Shown piece after piece: positions 34,105 to 45,010 of a stretch of 64,000 nt of DNA (position 1 is the first letter of the stretch; each line of letters opens with the position of its first letter). The DNA lies in contig JAHNUO010000022.1 of assembly GCA_019787685.1 (NCBI GenBank), forward strand, positions 1-64,000, written 5' to 3'. The stretch is from Chiua virens. Its lineage: Eukaryota; Basidiomycota; Agaricomycetes; Boletales; Boletaceae. The notes beneath the pieces are model-generated. The model was not told the DNA's origin. It did no database searches and was given only the letters and a program-made list of their open reading frames with translations. Position numbers and translations under genes: made by a program.

Positions 34105-35810
34105 ATGGCGAGCACTACTAGCTCAATTCAGACTCTGTGAGGTTTGCTCAAAACTAGACACGCAACTCCTCACATGTCATCTCCATCCTTGTCGCAATCC
34201 GCTACCCTGTCTGGATCTCCCATGCAAGCGTAGAGACGGGTCGTTCCTTGTTCTTGGATCTGTAGATGAAATCAAGCGACGGCGCTCGACTTGCGATCTT
34301 TGCAAACCCGTCGCAGAAGCACTGGATAAAGAGTACGGCAGCTTCACGTTGCCACTCAACATCGAGGCTCGAGACCCTAGCATTACCCATTTCCATCTCA
34401 CACAGGCTACCGTAATCTTCGATACGTCTATTTCTGGCGATTTTTATGGACCTCCTCTTCCTTGGGATGTCAAAGAGAGAGATAGCCGTACAACCCATTA
34501 TCTTCTATATTTCCAGGTCAGTGAACCCGGTTTGAGTTAGGTCGAGGCTGATTAGATTATACTCAAGAAAGATGTCACTCCGACCCAGTAACAGAGCCGA
34601 CGACTGCCACCTCTTCACAGATCAGATTGAAGCAGAACCGGTTAAAACCATCGGTGGTAGATATGTTGCCACACAATTAGATATACAGCTCGTACGAAAA
34701 TGGCTTCAGGAGTGTGAATGCAAACATCTCCATGTTTGCATCTGGCGAGCGCTACTAGCTTCATCTGCGAACTCTTGACGATCATCGACATCCACAAAGC
34801 ACAAAGCGGGACCGACGACACGATATGGGCACAACGTGCATGGACCTTCCAGGAGCGGATATTATCCAACCGGTTGTTGGTATTCTCCGAGAGCTAGGTG
34901 TACTGGAATTGTCGTTCGGCATCATACTTGGAAGAGCGCGCTCTCGAAGAAGCCCGGAACATCGAACGGCTTCTCTTGCCATTCCCTCAAAAGTACCTCG
35001 CCGACGAGCTTTCTTGGGAACGTCTGCGGTCTGTGGATTATTGCAAACTCTATTACGATTTCCTCTACGACTACCGAAGACGACGCTTGACATATCAAAC
35101 GGACATCCTAAATGCCTTCAATGGCGTTTCCGAGATACTTGCAGCACGTCAAAACGACGTATTTTTCTGGGACCTTCCGGACTCCCATTTTTCGTACGCG
35201 TTGACATGGGAATTCTAGGGTCATGCTAGACGGAACCACGTTGAAGCTTCCATCTTCAAAAGCGATGGTTCCAAGAAATGATCCCTATCCCCCCCTGGAG
35301 TTGGGCAGCATGGTCAGGAGAGGACTTGATTCACCTTGCCATCGCCCCTGATGGACGGCCGACGATGTTCGACCTGTGATTCAGTTCCACGTTGTGGACA
35401 GGAACCACCAGCTCGTCCGGATCGAACGACGGCCATGGGAAGATAATCCAGACAAACACGTTCAGGCACCATGGCAGGATATACAGTATCAAGACCTCCA
35501 ACCTCCCTCACGCCACTCCGCTTCCCGGATGGGCCATTTACACTCTTAGACGAGGCTCGCGAACGCGAGGGCCATTCGAAAGCAGTGGAATGAATCGTTG
35601 AGAAATCTAGAGTATAGACTGTCCCCTCCTCCCAATTTTTGACCAAACTCGAACAGAACCCGTTATGCTGAAGACATTGTACAACAGGATTTCATCGTGA
35701 TTGCGGCATGCGGTCCTAAGATGCTGGTTTTGCTGGCTGTTGAATGGAAAGACGGCATAGCATACCGGGTCGGGAAGATAGAGGTTGAACAAGCGGAATG
35801 GATTAGATAA
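34105..35810 (+). pseudogene. HET-domain (heterokaryon incompatibility) pseudogene, unit 1
   Basis: The N-terminal region of a HET protein is present: MASTTSSIQ, a one-base shift, then LCEVCSKLDTQLLTC, STCDLCKPVAEALDKEYG and VRKWLQECECKHLHVC. The HET core that should follow (the part that reads ATIRDAITLTRTIGECYLWV in unit 2) is missing, and the sequence jumps near 34780 straight to CELLTIIDI and WAQRAWTFQERILSNRLLVF. An in-frame TAG then stands where unit 2 has CAG (before VYW), and another TAG follows LTWEF. Downstream, VEWKDGIAYRVGKIEVEQ, the usual HET C-terminus, is still legible to the stop at 35808-35810. HET proteins trigger cell death in non-self fusion. This copy cannot make a full protein. 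Confidence 0.82.
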
Positions 35811-36053
35811 CGAACAGATATTGGCGATTGATTACATTGGGATGACTAGGATACTTCGTCCCCCATTCCAGACACTATGTGGTATGTACTTCGAATCGAC
35901 CATCCTTTTCATCTGGTCATGAGTGTAGTTTGGTTTGAATACATGATTTGCCGGTCCCTCTGATTCAAGGCTTGCTCAGTGCACTTCATCGTCTTTCAAA
36001 AAAAAAAGAAATTATATTATGATACGTGGAGAGTATTCCCGAAATAGAAGCGT

Positions 36054-36659
36054 CTACTGAATGACGACGCGCTTGGGTTCTTGCTCGGGAGTGGTCTTAG
36101 GGAATGTGATCTCCAGGACGCCATTCTCCATCTTGGCTTTCACATCTTCAGCCTGGACAAAACACCGTCAGAGTCCATGAAAATTAAACGTAAACTTGAT
36201 AATGAAGCTTACCTTTGTCCCAGAGGGAAGCTGTAGCGTTCGAGAGAATTTCCCAACACGACGCTCTCGAACGGCATACGTCCTCTCTTCCTCCTGATCA
36301 GAGTCCGCAACGGGAAATTCGCCAGATACCGTCAAACGGTTCTGATGGACATCAATAGTGACATGGTCTGATGTCAAGCCGGGCAGCTCGAATGTCGCCG
36401 TCACGGTATTCACGTCCTTGGATCCATGGATATCCAATCTAAAGAGAAAAGGTATTCAGTGACCAATGATAAATAAATATCAGGGAAGGAGGAATTACCT
36501 TGGGTGGTGAGCGCCGCCATGTTGCGGTGTGATCTGCTTACTACTCCTGGCTGAGGCAGCGCAGGCATCATAACGAGAACAAAAGCGAGTTGCGAAAGCG
36601 TCTTCAAAGAGACGATCAAACTCGGAGACAGGATCGTAGTAGAAGTGAGTCAGAGACAT
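36054..36659 (-). CDS. Small heat shock protein HSP20, copy 1
   Basis: Three exons (36659-36499, 36438-36213, 36152-36054) give 161 residues. The N-terminal arm starts MSLTHFYYDPVSEFDRLFED. The alpha-crystallin domain follows with VTATFELPGLTSDHVTIDV, NRLTVSGEF, a charged loop and RERRVGKFSRTLQLPSGT, and the last exon ends GVLEITFPKTTPEQEPKRVVIQ. The V-L-E-I motif needed for dimer or oligomer contact is present. Such proteins are ATP-independent chaperones that hold unfolding proteins. The gene is antisense to the HET copies that flank it. Its partner at 38718-39317 is almost identical except in the last exon. Confidence 0.93.
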
Positions 36660-36922
36660 TTGTCGGGTTGATTTGACGCTTAGAACAGTGGACGATGGTT
36701 GGCGGATATGAGTTGGAACAGTGCTTGACTGGGGCCACAGACGGCCTTGTTATAGGGCTCACAGTCCATCTGAAATGTTCTAGATGCAAGGGGATGCATT
36801 CGAAAGTTTGTAAGGCAGATAAATCTGCCATATTCAGGGCACGGTGGCATGTTCTGCAAAGTTCGAGGTTGTTCGATGTTTGGCGGTGAGTCCCATTTTC
36901 GGAAGATTACACTTTGTTGATG
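36054..36922. repeat. Duplicated block, copy A (HSP20 plus upstream region)
   Basis: This segment matches 38718-39582 almost base for base from about 36123 rightward, covering HSP20 exons and introns and about 260 bases upstream of its ATG. Similarity stops just after ggaagattacactttgttga. In copy B the same point runs on toward the RKM4-type gene, whereas here it is followed by the truncated HET unit 2. Confidence 0.85.
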
Positions 36923-37089
36923 CTTATTTGCAAATGATGGGATTGAGAATGCATCTGAGTCAGGAAGCTTAGATATAGCAAGTCTGCCACTCTCTCAGTA
37001 GCCAACCCGGCGACTCGCAGCGCCAAATTTATGTAAAGAATGACAGTCTTCCTAAAAAGACTCGGATCTGCCATGGGAGAGCAGTATTA

Positions 37090-38454
37090 CTTTTAACTTT
37101 TTCCAGGATCGACATCTCCTGAGCATACCCAAGACCTTCGGAAACCAGGTTCCTTATCCTCGTTGTCGATCCCCGCCACCATCCGAGACGCTATAACACT
37201 AACACGCACCATCGGCGAATGTTATCTATGGGTCGATTCCCTCTGTATCATTCAGGACGATCTAAAGATGCAGCAAGAGGAGATCACACACATGGGAACA
37301 ATCTATTCGAGACCTATTCACCATCATTGCTGCTGCTGGGGATCATGCAAACAGTGGCCTTCCAGGAGTCACACATGGATCTCGTGAACGAGTGCAGAAA
37401 ATCTTGAAGCTTGCTGACTGCGAACTTCTAACGGTCGTTGACATCCGCAGAACACCGAGCGGAATCGATGGCACTGCATGGGCACAGCGCGCATGGACCT
37501 TCCAGGAGCGAGTACTGTCCAACAGATTGCTGGTATTCTCCCAACATCAGGTCTACTGGGACTGCTGTACAGTATCTCACTCGGAAGAACGTGCTCTCGA
37601 AGAAGCCCACGAAATCCAACGATTTCGCAAACCATTTCGTCAGAGAAATCTCACCGACTACTTCTCATGGGAGTATCTGAATCCCATTGACTATTGCAAG
37701 CTTTATGATGACCTCGTCTACGGTTACCGAAAACGGCGCCTGACCTATCAGTCAGACATTTTGAATGCTTTTAACGGTGTTTCCGAGATGCTTGGAGTAT
37801 ATCACCATGACAGGTTTTTCTGGGGCCTTCCGGAATCGCATTTCTCGCACGCAATGACTTGGGAATTAATGTTTGGTCATGCTAGAAGAAACCATGTTGA
37901 AGTTTCCATTTTCAAATGTGCTGGCTCCAGGGACACGATACCGATACCTTCCTGGAGTTGGGCGGCCTGGTCAGGAAAGGATGTTGCCCACCTTGCTGGT
38001 CGCTTTGATGAAGAACGGAGACGTGTGGAACCTGCAGTTCAGCTTTACATTGTGGATGGGAACCACCAGCTTGTCAGAATTCAAGAACGGTCATGGGAGG
38101 ACAACCCGCCGGGCCTAGACGACTGCATTCGTGTAGAATCGCAAGACGATGCGCAGCCTCATGATGTTCAACCTCCCTCTCCCGGGTGGGTCAGTTACAC
38201 TTTTGGACCAGTCTTGCCAACATGAGAGTCGTTCGAAGACAATGGAATCAATCGTCGAAAAATCTGGAATGACTTTCCCCTCCTCCAGATTTTCGGCCAA
38301 ACCCAAACAAAATCGAGTATGACGGGGAAATCGTGCAACAGGATTTCATCCTGGTGGCGGCGCCGTTGAATGGAAAGATGGTGTCGCATATCGAGCTGGG
38401 AAGATAGTAAAGGTCAAGCGATCGGAATGGATTGGAATAAAGAAAAAGCAGTGA
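37090..38454 (+). pseudogene. Truncated HET-domain gene, unit 2
   Basis: The sequence enters the HET core abruptly: a block reading PATIRDAITLTRTIGECYLW then VDSLCIIQDDLKMQQEEI, a one-base shift near 37310, DLFTIIAAAGDHANSGLPG, CELLTVVDI, WAQRAWTFQERVLSNRLLVF, HFSHAMTWELMFGHARRN and IPIPSWSWAAWSG. The C-terminal piece VEWKDGVAYRAGKIVKVKRS ends at 38452-38454. No N-terminal region or in-frame ATG precedes the core; upstream lies the end of duplicated block A. So this copy has what unit 1 lacks and lacks what unit 1 has. It may be inactive, or expressed as a fragment. Confidence that it is HET-derived is high; confidence that it is non-functional is moderate. Confidence 0.78.
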
Positions 38455-38717
38455 CGATTGGTTACACTAGGGTATTTCACGACATGGATCATATGTAGGA
38501 CAAGTACCTTTCAGAGTTCCGGACTTCGTGCACTCCAAATATCCGAATTTACATTCTTCCATCGCTACAACTTGAGTAGCTCAGTTTGTTCAAAAGGTTC
38601 GTGATTCTTTCACGGAACAGTAATACGATGTAATCAGAACTATTAGCTACATGGTCATTAATATGGATTGGTGAAGAGTCCGTGACTCCGAAGCCTTCAA
38701 GAGAAAAAAAGAAGCTT

Positions 38718-39317
38718 CTATTGAATGACGATACGCTTGGGCTCTTGCTCAGGATTGGTCTTTGGGAAGGTGATCTCTATAACGCCATTCTCCATCTTGG
38801 CTTTCACATCTTCAGCCTGGACAAAACACCGTCAGAGTCCATGAGAATTAAACGTAAACTTGATAATGAAGCTTACCTTTGTCCCAGAGGGAAGCTGTAG
38901 CGTTCGAGAGAATTTCCCAACACGACGCTCTCGAACGGCATACGTCCTCTCTTCCTCCTGATCAGAGTCCGCAACGGGAAACTCGCCAGACACCGTCAAA
39001 CGGTTCTGATGGACATCAATAGTGACGTGGTCTGATGTCAAGCCGGGTAGCTCGAATGTCGCCGTCACGGTATTCGCGTCCTTGGATTCATGAATATCTA
39101 ACCTAGAGAGATATTCAGTGACCAATGATAAGTAAATATCAGGGAAGGAGGAATTACCTTGGGCGGTGAGTGCCGCCATGTTGCGGTGTGATCTGCTTAC
39201 TACTCCTGGTTGAGGCAGCGCAGGCATCATAACGAGAACAAAAGCGAGTTGCGAAAGCGTCTTCAAAGAGACGATCAAACTCGGAGACAGGATCGTAGTA
39301 GAAGTGAATCAGAGACA
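38718..39317 (-). CDS. Small heat shock protein HSP20, copy 2
   Basis: This has the same three-exon design and start (MSLTHFYYDPVSEFDRLFED) as copy 1. The alpha-crystallin domain is identical apart from a few changes (IHESKDANTVTATF against IHGSKDVNTVTATF). The last exon reads GVIEITFPKTNPEQEPKRIV, so V/I, T/N and V/I differ. Introns 1 and 2 are nearly the same as in copy 1. It is a cytosolic chaperone, likely heat-inducible. It lies divergent from the SET methyltransferase gene that starts at 39769, with 450 bases between the start codons. Confidence 0.93.
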
Positions 39318-39582
39318 TTTGTCGAGTTGGTTTGACGCTTAGAACAGTGAATGATGGTTAGCGGATGAGTTGGAACGGTGCTTGACTGGGGCCACAGACG
39401 GCCTTGTTATAGGGCTCACAGTCCATCTGAAATGTTCTAGATGTAAGGGGATGAATTCAAAAGTTTGTAAGACAGATGAATCTGTCATATTTCAGGGCAC
39501 TGTGGCATGTTCTGCAAATTTCGAGGTTGTTCGATGTTTGGCGGTGAGTCCCATTTTCGGAAGATTACACTTTGTTGATCCT
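38718..39582. repeat. Duplicated block, copy B (HSP20 plus upstream region)
   Basis: Partner of 36054-36922, direct orientation, about 2.66 kb apart. The last ~66 coding bases of HSP20 differ at about 11 sites by my count, while the next ~88 bases, mostly intron, differ at one. Confidence 0.85.
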
Positions 39583-39768
39583 TGCTTCAAAAGTGACGAA
39601 ATTGGAATAACCAGTCCTGTCAGCGCGCTCACCGAACGACAGTCTAGCACCCTCCGAGCTGTTTGGCGTCGTTTAGCTAGGAGGTGAGTACTTTGAAACT
39701 GATAAGAATGTCAATATAATATGACATTCTTGTTAGCAGAACTTGAAGTGTTAACGACCTAGATCGAT
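39318..39768. promoter_or_regulatory. Divergent promoter HSP20-2 / RKM4-type gene
   Basis: The left 265 bases belong to the duplicated block, and the rest is unique. A short Cys-containing frame within it is also present in copy A and is probably not coding. Confidence 0.4.
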
Positions 39769-42051
39769 ATGGAGGACGCAGCAATCGATGCGTTTGTGCA
39801 ATGGTTTCAGTCTAATGGAGGGTATGTCGACTTGCAAGTGATGGGCATTACGGAATTTTCAGAAGGTGGGCGGGGAGCGATTGCGTTGTGTGACATTCCA
39901 GTGAGTGAACTGTCGATTCTAATCAGCGTGCATCACCTCAAAATTTTCCATTATTCAAATGTTGAAAACTTGACAGAAAGGATATACCATCTTCACACTT
40001 CCGCGTACACTTACACTTTCAACACGGACGTCACCTTTACCATCTCTCTTTGGTTTAGATGCTTGGCGTGCTCATGGGCTGCATAAAGGTTGGGTTGGAT
40101 TGATCCTATGTATGATGTGGGAGGATGCATGGGCACACGAATCGGATGTTGTGAATGTGGGCGTACAACGGCAAGACGACATACGGACGACATGGGGTTC
40201 GTATATGCGCATACTTCCGACGGAATTTGATACCCCAATGCTTTGGAATGCAGAGGAGCTCGAGGAACTTCAAGGTACAGCCGTAGTAGGTCAGTCGATC
40301 AGCTCGAGTGCTATCGGAACATTTAAGCTGATCTTGGACACAACGCGGGTTCTTGATGACTTCGTCGCGTGATAGATAAGATCGGCCGCGATGATGCGGA
40401 GCGCGATTATTCGGAGAAGGTCGTTCCGGCCATCCAAGTTAATGCATACTCTGATTTTATGAAGTCTGGTTACTTACCTCGCCTCTAGACGTCACTCGTC
40501 CTCTTTCCACCCTCTCATCATGGAACATGGTATACCCTTGAAGCATATCACCGTGCCGGGAGTCGTATTCTGTCGCGCAGCTTCACAGTTAGTCGTTGGA
40601 CAGTTGGCGACAATGTCGAGGAGAACGATCCGAACGAAGCCGAGGTCGACGATCATCTGGATACGCCAATTGAATCATCCATGCATATCGACGAGCCTGA
40701 CCCCCCTCAACTTGAGAATATTATTGAAGGATTAGACTCTAATTCAGAAGATGACGAGGAAGATGATCCTTCAGATATAGCAATGGTACCGATGGCAGAC
40801 CTTTTGAATGCAAAATGGGGCAGTGAGAACGTGAGCTCGATCCAGTTACGTTTAACGCATGCTCTTAGCCTTTTATTGAACCTTGTTCGTTGTTCAGGCG
40901 AAGCTATTCTACGAATCCCAGATGCTGCGAATGGTAACGACCAAGAACATAAGGCAATGCGAGCAGATTGTAGGTATGCTTTCCCTGCCTTGCAGTATAT
41001 CCTTATTTACTGCTTCCCATCTTTAAATCCATGACTAATTGTCGTCTTTCCACCAAAAAAATTCATAGTTTAACACATATGGTGACCCCCCAAATTCAGA
41101 CCTTTTGCGGCGATACGGACACGTTGACCTGGTTCGGCTACACCCCCCTTCGTCCGTTCATACGCACGGTATAGATGGTGATGTAGAAATGGGGGACGAC
41201 AAGGATCCGGAGACCATCAGCTGTTTAGGCAACCCCTCAGATGTTGTAGAAATTCGAGCAGACTTGATTGTGCACATGGTCAAAAAAAGTAGGTCCGGGT
41301 CAAAGACAGAAGATGATGTGCGTGCACGCATAGAGTGGTGGCTGGACGAGGGCGAGGACGAGTACGTCTTGTTTTCTTTTCTCTTTCCTGTTATATCAGA
41401 AAATCGTCTTTTCTGGTTCTGTTACTGTCGAGGAAGATATTAACTTCGTTCCTCTCATCTCCCAGTATCTTTGTGATCGGCCTGCCCGAGCCTGGTTCCC
41501 AGTCATCTGCGACCTTGCCTCCAGAAATCATATCACTTGCTCGTCTCCTTATGCTCTCCGAGGCTGATTTCAGGATTGCTCATTCGAAAGGTAAACTTCC
41601 AAAGGGCAAACTGAAGAAGGATGATGCCAAGGAAAGCAAAGCGGTATTAGAAATATTGAATGACGTATTCAAGGAGCGCGAGAGGAATGTATATCGGTGG
41701 AGATGTGGAAGTTTGTTTTACTTATTCTGAATAACGCTCTTCGACTCAGATCCGCTTACACATCTTTCTCAGGACGACGAACACCTGCTTTCCCTTCCAG
41801 AAACACTTATCAAGCGTAAGCGGCATGCCGTGGTCGTGAGGCTAGGCGAGAAACGGATCCTGAAGCTCATGAGGGAAAAACTAAGATCGTTGCTTGCTGA
41901 GCTCAATGCTAGCAGCGGGGTCGGAGACAAAAATACGAAACTCGACGCGAGAGATAACAAAGATGTGAATGGGGGGAAAGACACAGGCAGTGGGAGAAAG
42001 CGCGTTAGCGGGTTAGAGGGGGATCAAGGGCGGAAAAGGCATCGGAAATAA
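39769..42051 (+). CDS. RKM4: SET-domain ribosomal protein lysine methyltransferase (Rkm4-type)
   Basis: The product resembles yeast Rkm4 and SETD6, which monomethylate lysine on ribosomal proteins such as the L42 family. Exon 1 reads MEDAAIDAFVQWFQSNGGYV and then GGRGAIALCDIP, the start of the SET fold. Later exons give GYTIFTLPRTLTLSTRTSPL, KGWVGLILCMMWEDAW, TEFDTPMLWNAEELEELQGT, DKIGRDDAERDYSEKVVPAI and LEAYHRAGSRILSRSFTV. The catalytic end is VPMADLLNAKWGSEN, AKLFYESQMLRMVTTKNIRQ and FNTYGDPPNSDLLRRYGHVD, where NTYG/NxxL is the SAM and lysine pocket. The substrate-binding domain follows, then a Lys/Arg-rich tail ending at 42051. About seven introns are needed. The first exon lies just beyond the duplicated block B. 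Confidence 0.9.
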
Positions 42052-45010
42052 AAATTCTAGGAACACTCGATTGAAAGTACAGAGCCTGGCTCCTTTTACT
42101 CATACTTGGAATACATGACCCCCACCTTTCGTGCGCTCGCTTGGCAAGTATCTTGAGTTTGACAAAGCATCGCTTTCGCTTTCTCAGCGAACTCCTCCAA
42201 GTCACCAATGACCTTCATGCGCTGCGACCAGATGTGACCCCACAAAAGAAAGCTTCCATTTCTAGAATGCGAACAATATACTTGATCATGATCAGATAGA
42301 AGCGGTAAGGTTCTTCTTACGCACCGCTATGTACGGCGGTAACCATTTAGCAGTCCTCAAACACGTTCGAGGACCCTACTACGAAGCCGCATAGGACAGA
42401 ATGGATGCAGACAATCTGTCATATTAAATATTTGACGATCCGACTCCCCCTTCTCTTCAAGTTGTAAGAAATGACCGCCAACCTATCGGCAACCGTGGAA
42501 GCGAGTCCCACTGGCAGTGACGCGCCAATTCGCGGGGCAGTAGGATACTAGATGGTAGAATGGAATCATCGCCCACCTTACCATATCGGTATCGTGCATG
42601 CACAATCCACATGGATCCCTATAACATGAAGGTAGTGGATGATAGTCAATTCAGCGCCATGAAAACTTTAGCTGGGTCGTTATAGTATATGTAGTACATA
42701 TCGATATGATTCATATAAACACGTACATGTGTGCGAGGACCATGGACCAGGGCTATTCGGCGGCTCTGACGCTGCGGACAACCCCGGGCCAAATCAGCAG
42801 CTGTGTACATCGCTCCACTCTCTGGCCGAAGTCAATGAACTTCTGCAGCAATCACCCCTATCGCTGCATGGCTCATGGCGGCCGGAGAAAGAAGGAGCTG
42901 AAGAATCTACCTGTGTGTCATCTGACTAGACCTGCTAAATGTATCCACGTCAAGTTGCGCTACGTGCGCCCAATACTAGATAGGTACACACTTACCAATA
43001 GTAAATTGAGGGACGGAGGATTCATGCCGGATATGCTACTTCTCAGAAATATTGCCTCGGTCTGGTATGAGGATACTTATTTCGGGATGCAATCTCGTCG
43101 TTCGCAACCGTGACGAGTAAATTGTGGAGGTGAGCATTTGCGTTCCAACTCCATGATCACTGGCGGTAAACCCAACCCTGCGCCTTGTGACTCATGACCG
43201 TCGACACTTTGTTCATAATTGCTCTGTGGGTGCCAGTCTCCAGACAGAACTGTAATACCTGCCAGTGGTAGTTAGCCTCGCTACCGTGACGTTGTGCCAT
43301 TGGCATCGTGTTTCCTTCGGAGATTGAAAGATATCATACTAGTGCGTCCCCGAGTCGTACCGGCCAAGAAACCAATCTGGGACAAGTATATGTACAGCTC
43401 TAATTTTCGTAACCTACACCGTACTAATGATTGGTTCAGATTATCTTGCGTATTTTTTCCAGTTCGACTGAAGTATTGTCCTACAAGGTGTGTTGAAGTT
43501 ATGATTCAGAGAAGCACTGTGACACGCACTTACAACTTCTCTCGAATGTACGTCTCATAGTACGTGTGTAAATTCGGGTCCTCAGGGGCTCATTTCTACG
43601 TAGCGCTGTGAACGATCGACACGGTTATTCCTGCGAAGTTTCTGATGCAATACCGAGGTATGCCCTAAGTTAAGGACTGATTTTTGAAGTTGACACTCAA
43701 TCTTTTTTCTCTAAGAAAGAGTCCGACATTTTGCGATCCGCTGCCTGTATTTTAGGCCTCAAGGCTCTATGGTTGATATTATGATGTAACCGACGAGGCC
43801 TGCCTTCCTAGTACGGACACAACGGTTCTTCCTGTGAATCTCCTTTTACTTACCAGAGTTATTGCAAATGTGTTTAGCCAAAGGGGTTCTCTTAATATGG
43901 GTTCCAACGTCAACACTGATTTTGTCATCCTGGAGCCCCCGACAACTTCTCGATCAAATGCTGTGAGCAAGCTGTGGCCCATCTGTTTCATGCATCTGGA
44001 TTCTGATGGCGCTGCAACATAATACCGCGCGATCTGATCCCCCGAACAAAATACAGGACACTATCTCATTATAGATCTTCAAAGGAGCACGAAATCTAAC
44101 CTCACCTGAGTCACCCTACTCACGAGGGAATGTTCTCCGTCATGTATGCACATACTACTTCATGCGATCGCTGTTCATTTTTCGGCGGCTTATGTAAGTA
44201 AGGGTGACACTAAAATAGGGGAAAACTTAGAATGAGTCTAGGCTACCGGGAAAGACCGCGAACAATCTTTGTGTACGAAGTCGTCTATGGTCACAGCGTG
44301 GCACATATATGCGATGCGGTTTCTGCGGAAGTATGTACTATCTATGGCTGCCAATTTGAGGTAAAGGAGTGCAAGCTTACAACTTGAAGGACATTGACAC
44401 CTCGCTGAGTCGCGCAGTCAACCTGCGTCCATCCTCGTTAGTTTGGGTACACCATAACCTGGACCCCTGGCACAATCACTTTCAAGTTGTTGCTTCCCCC
44501 TTTTTTTAAAAAAGGAGGAATGAAAAGCATAGGTAAAGCTTGAGAACCACTGTCAGACATTTGAAATGCGGCAGAATCACTGATACTATGGCAAGCATAC
44601 GTCTGCTGCAGCTTTCAGACATTCCGAGACAGACACTGCTGTGTCTCTGTTTCAAGATCATCGTGAACCGACACTGTGGCCCAGGCATGGTCGCTGCTAG
44701 TTCGAGTGCACACTGAATGATTCTTCCCCTCGAAAACTTGGTCCAAAAACGCATACCCGCAGCGATGGTCGGGGTCGGTTACAGACATGTAATGTCGGAG
44801 ATCAATGCTATGGTATTTGGTCAGAAAAATGAGGCAACACGTAAAGTGGACGTACGTTGAGAAAAAGACACTCATCGTGACGGCCCGTTATTAATGCCTC
44901 TTGGGTCTGGCTAAACGCACCTCACCTTTCCAATTGGAACACACCCTAAAATGTCGTAACACGCAGGAACGGACCCTTCCGACGCTCGATCGGACGAATC
45001 AAGTGATAAT
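42052..45010. other. Gene-poor stretch of about 3 kb
   Basis: No gene, RNA or complete mobile element could be recognised. ATG frames such as 42706-43113 (135 codons) and 44615-44875 have no domain I know. The region is A/T-richer than its neighbours. It may contain old transposon debris, but I see no terminal repeats or polymerase motifs to prove it. Confidence 0.4.

Noticed and set aside
33621..34121. Plus-strand ATG frame of 166 codons
   Set aside because: No domain, and it runs into the HET pseudogene start in another frame.
34900..35220. Repeat-induced point mutation in HET unit 1
   Set aside because: One CAG to TAG change fits C-to-T mutation, but the neighbouring sequence shows no general C-to-T or G-to-A excess by eye, and the HSP20 repeat is untouched.
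36695..36889. Cys-containing frame (CSRCKGM) as a MYND-type zinc finger
   Set aside because: Too few cysteines at MYND spacing, and it lies in the duplicated upstream region; the SET gene starts later at 39769.
42052..44500. Transposon remnant
   Set aside because: Suspected from the gene-poor, A/T-rich character, but no terminal repeats, target duplications or polymerase/transposase motifs are visible.
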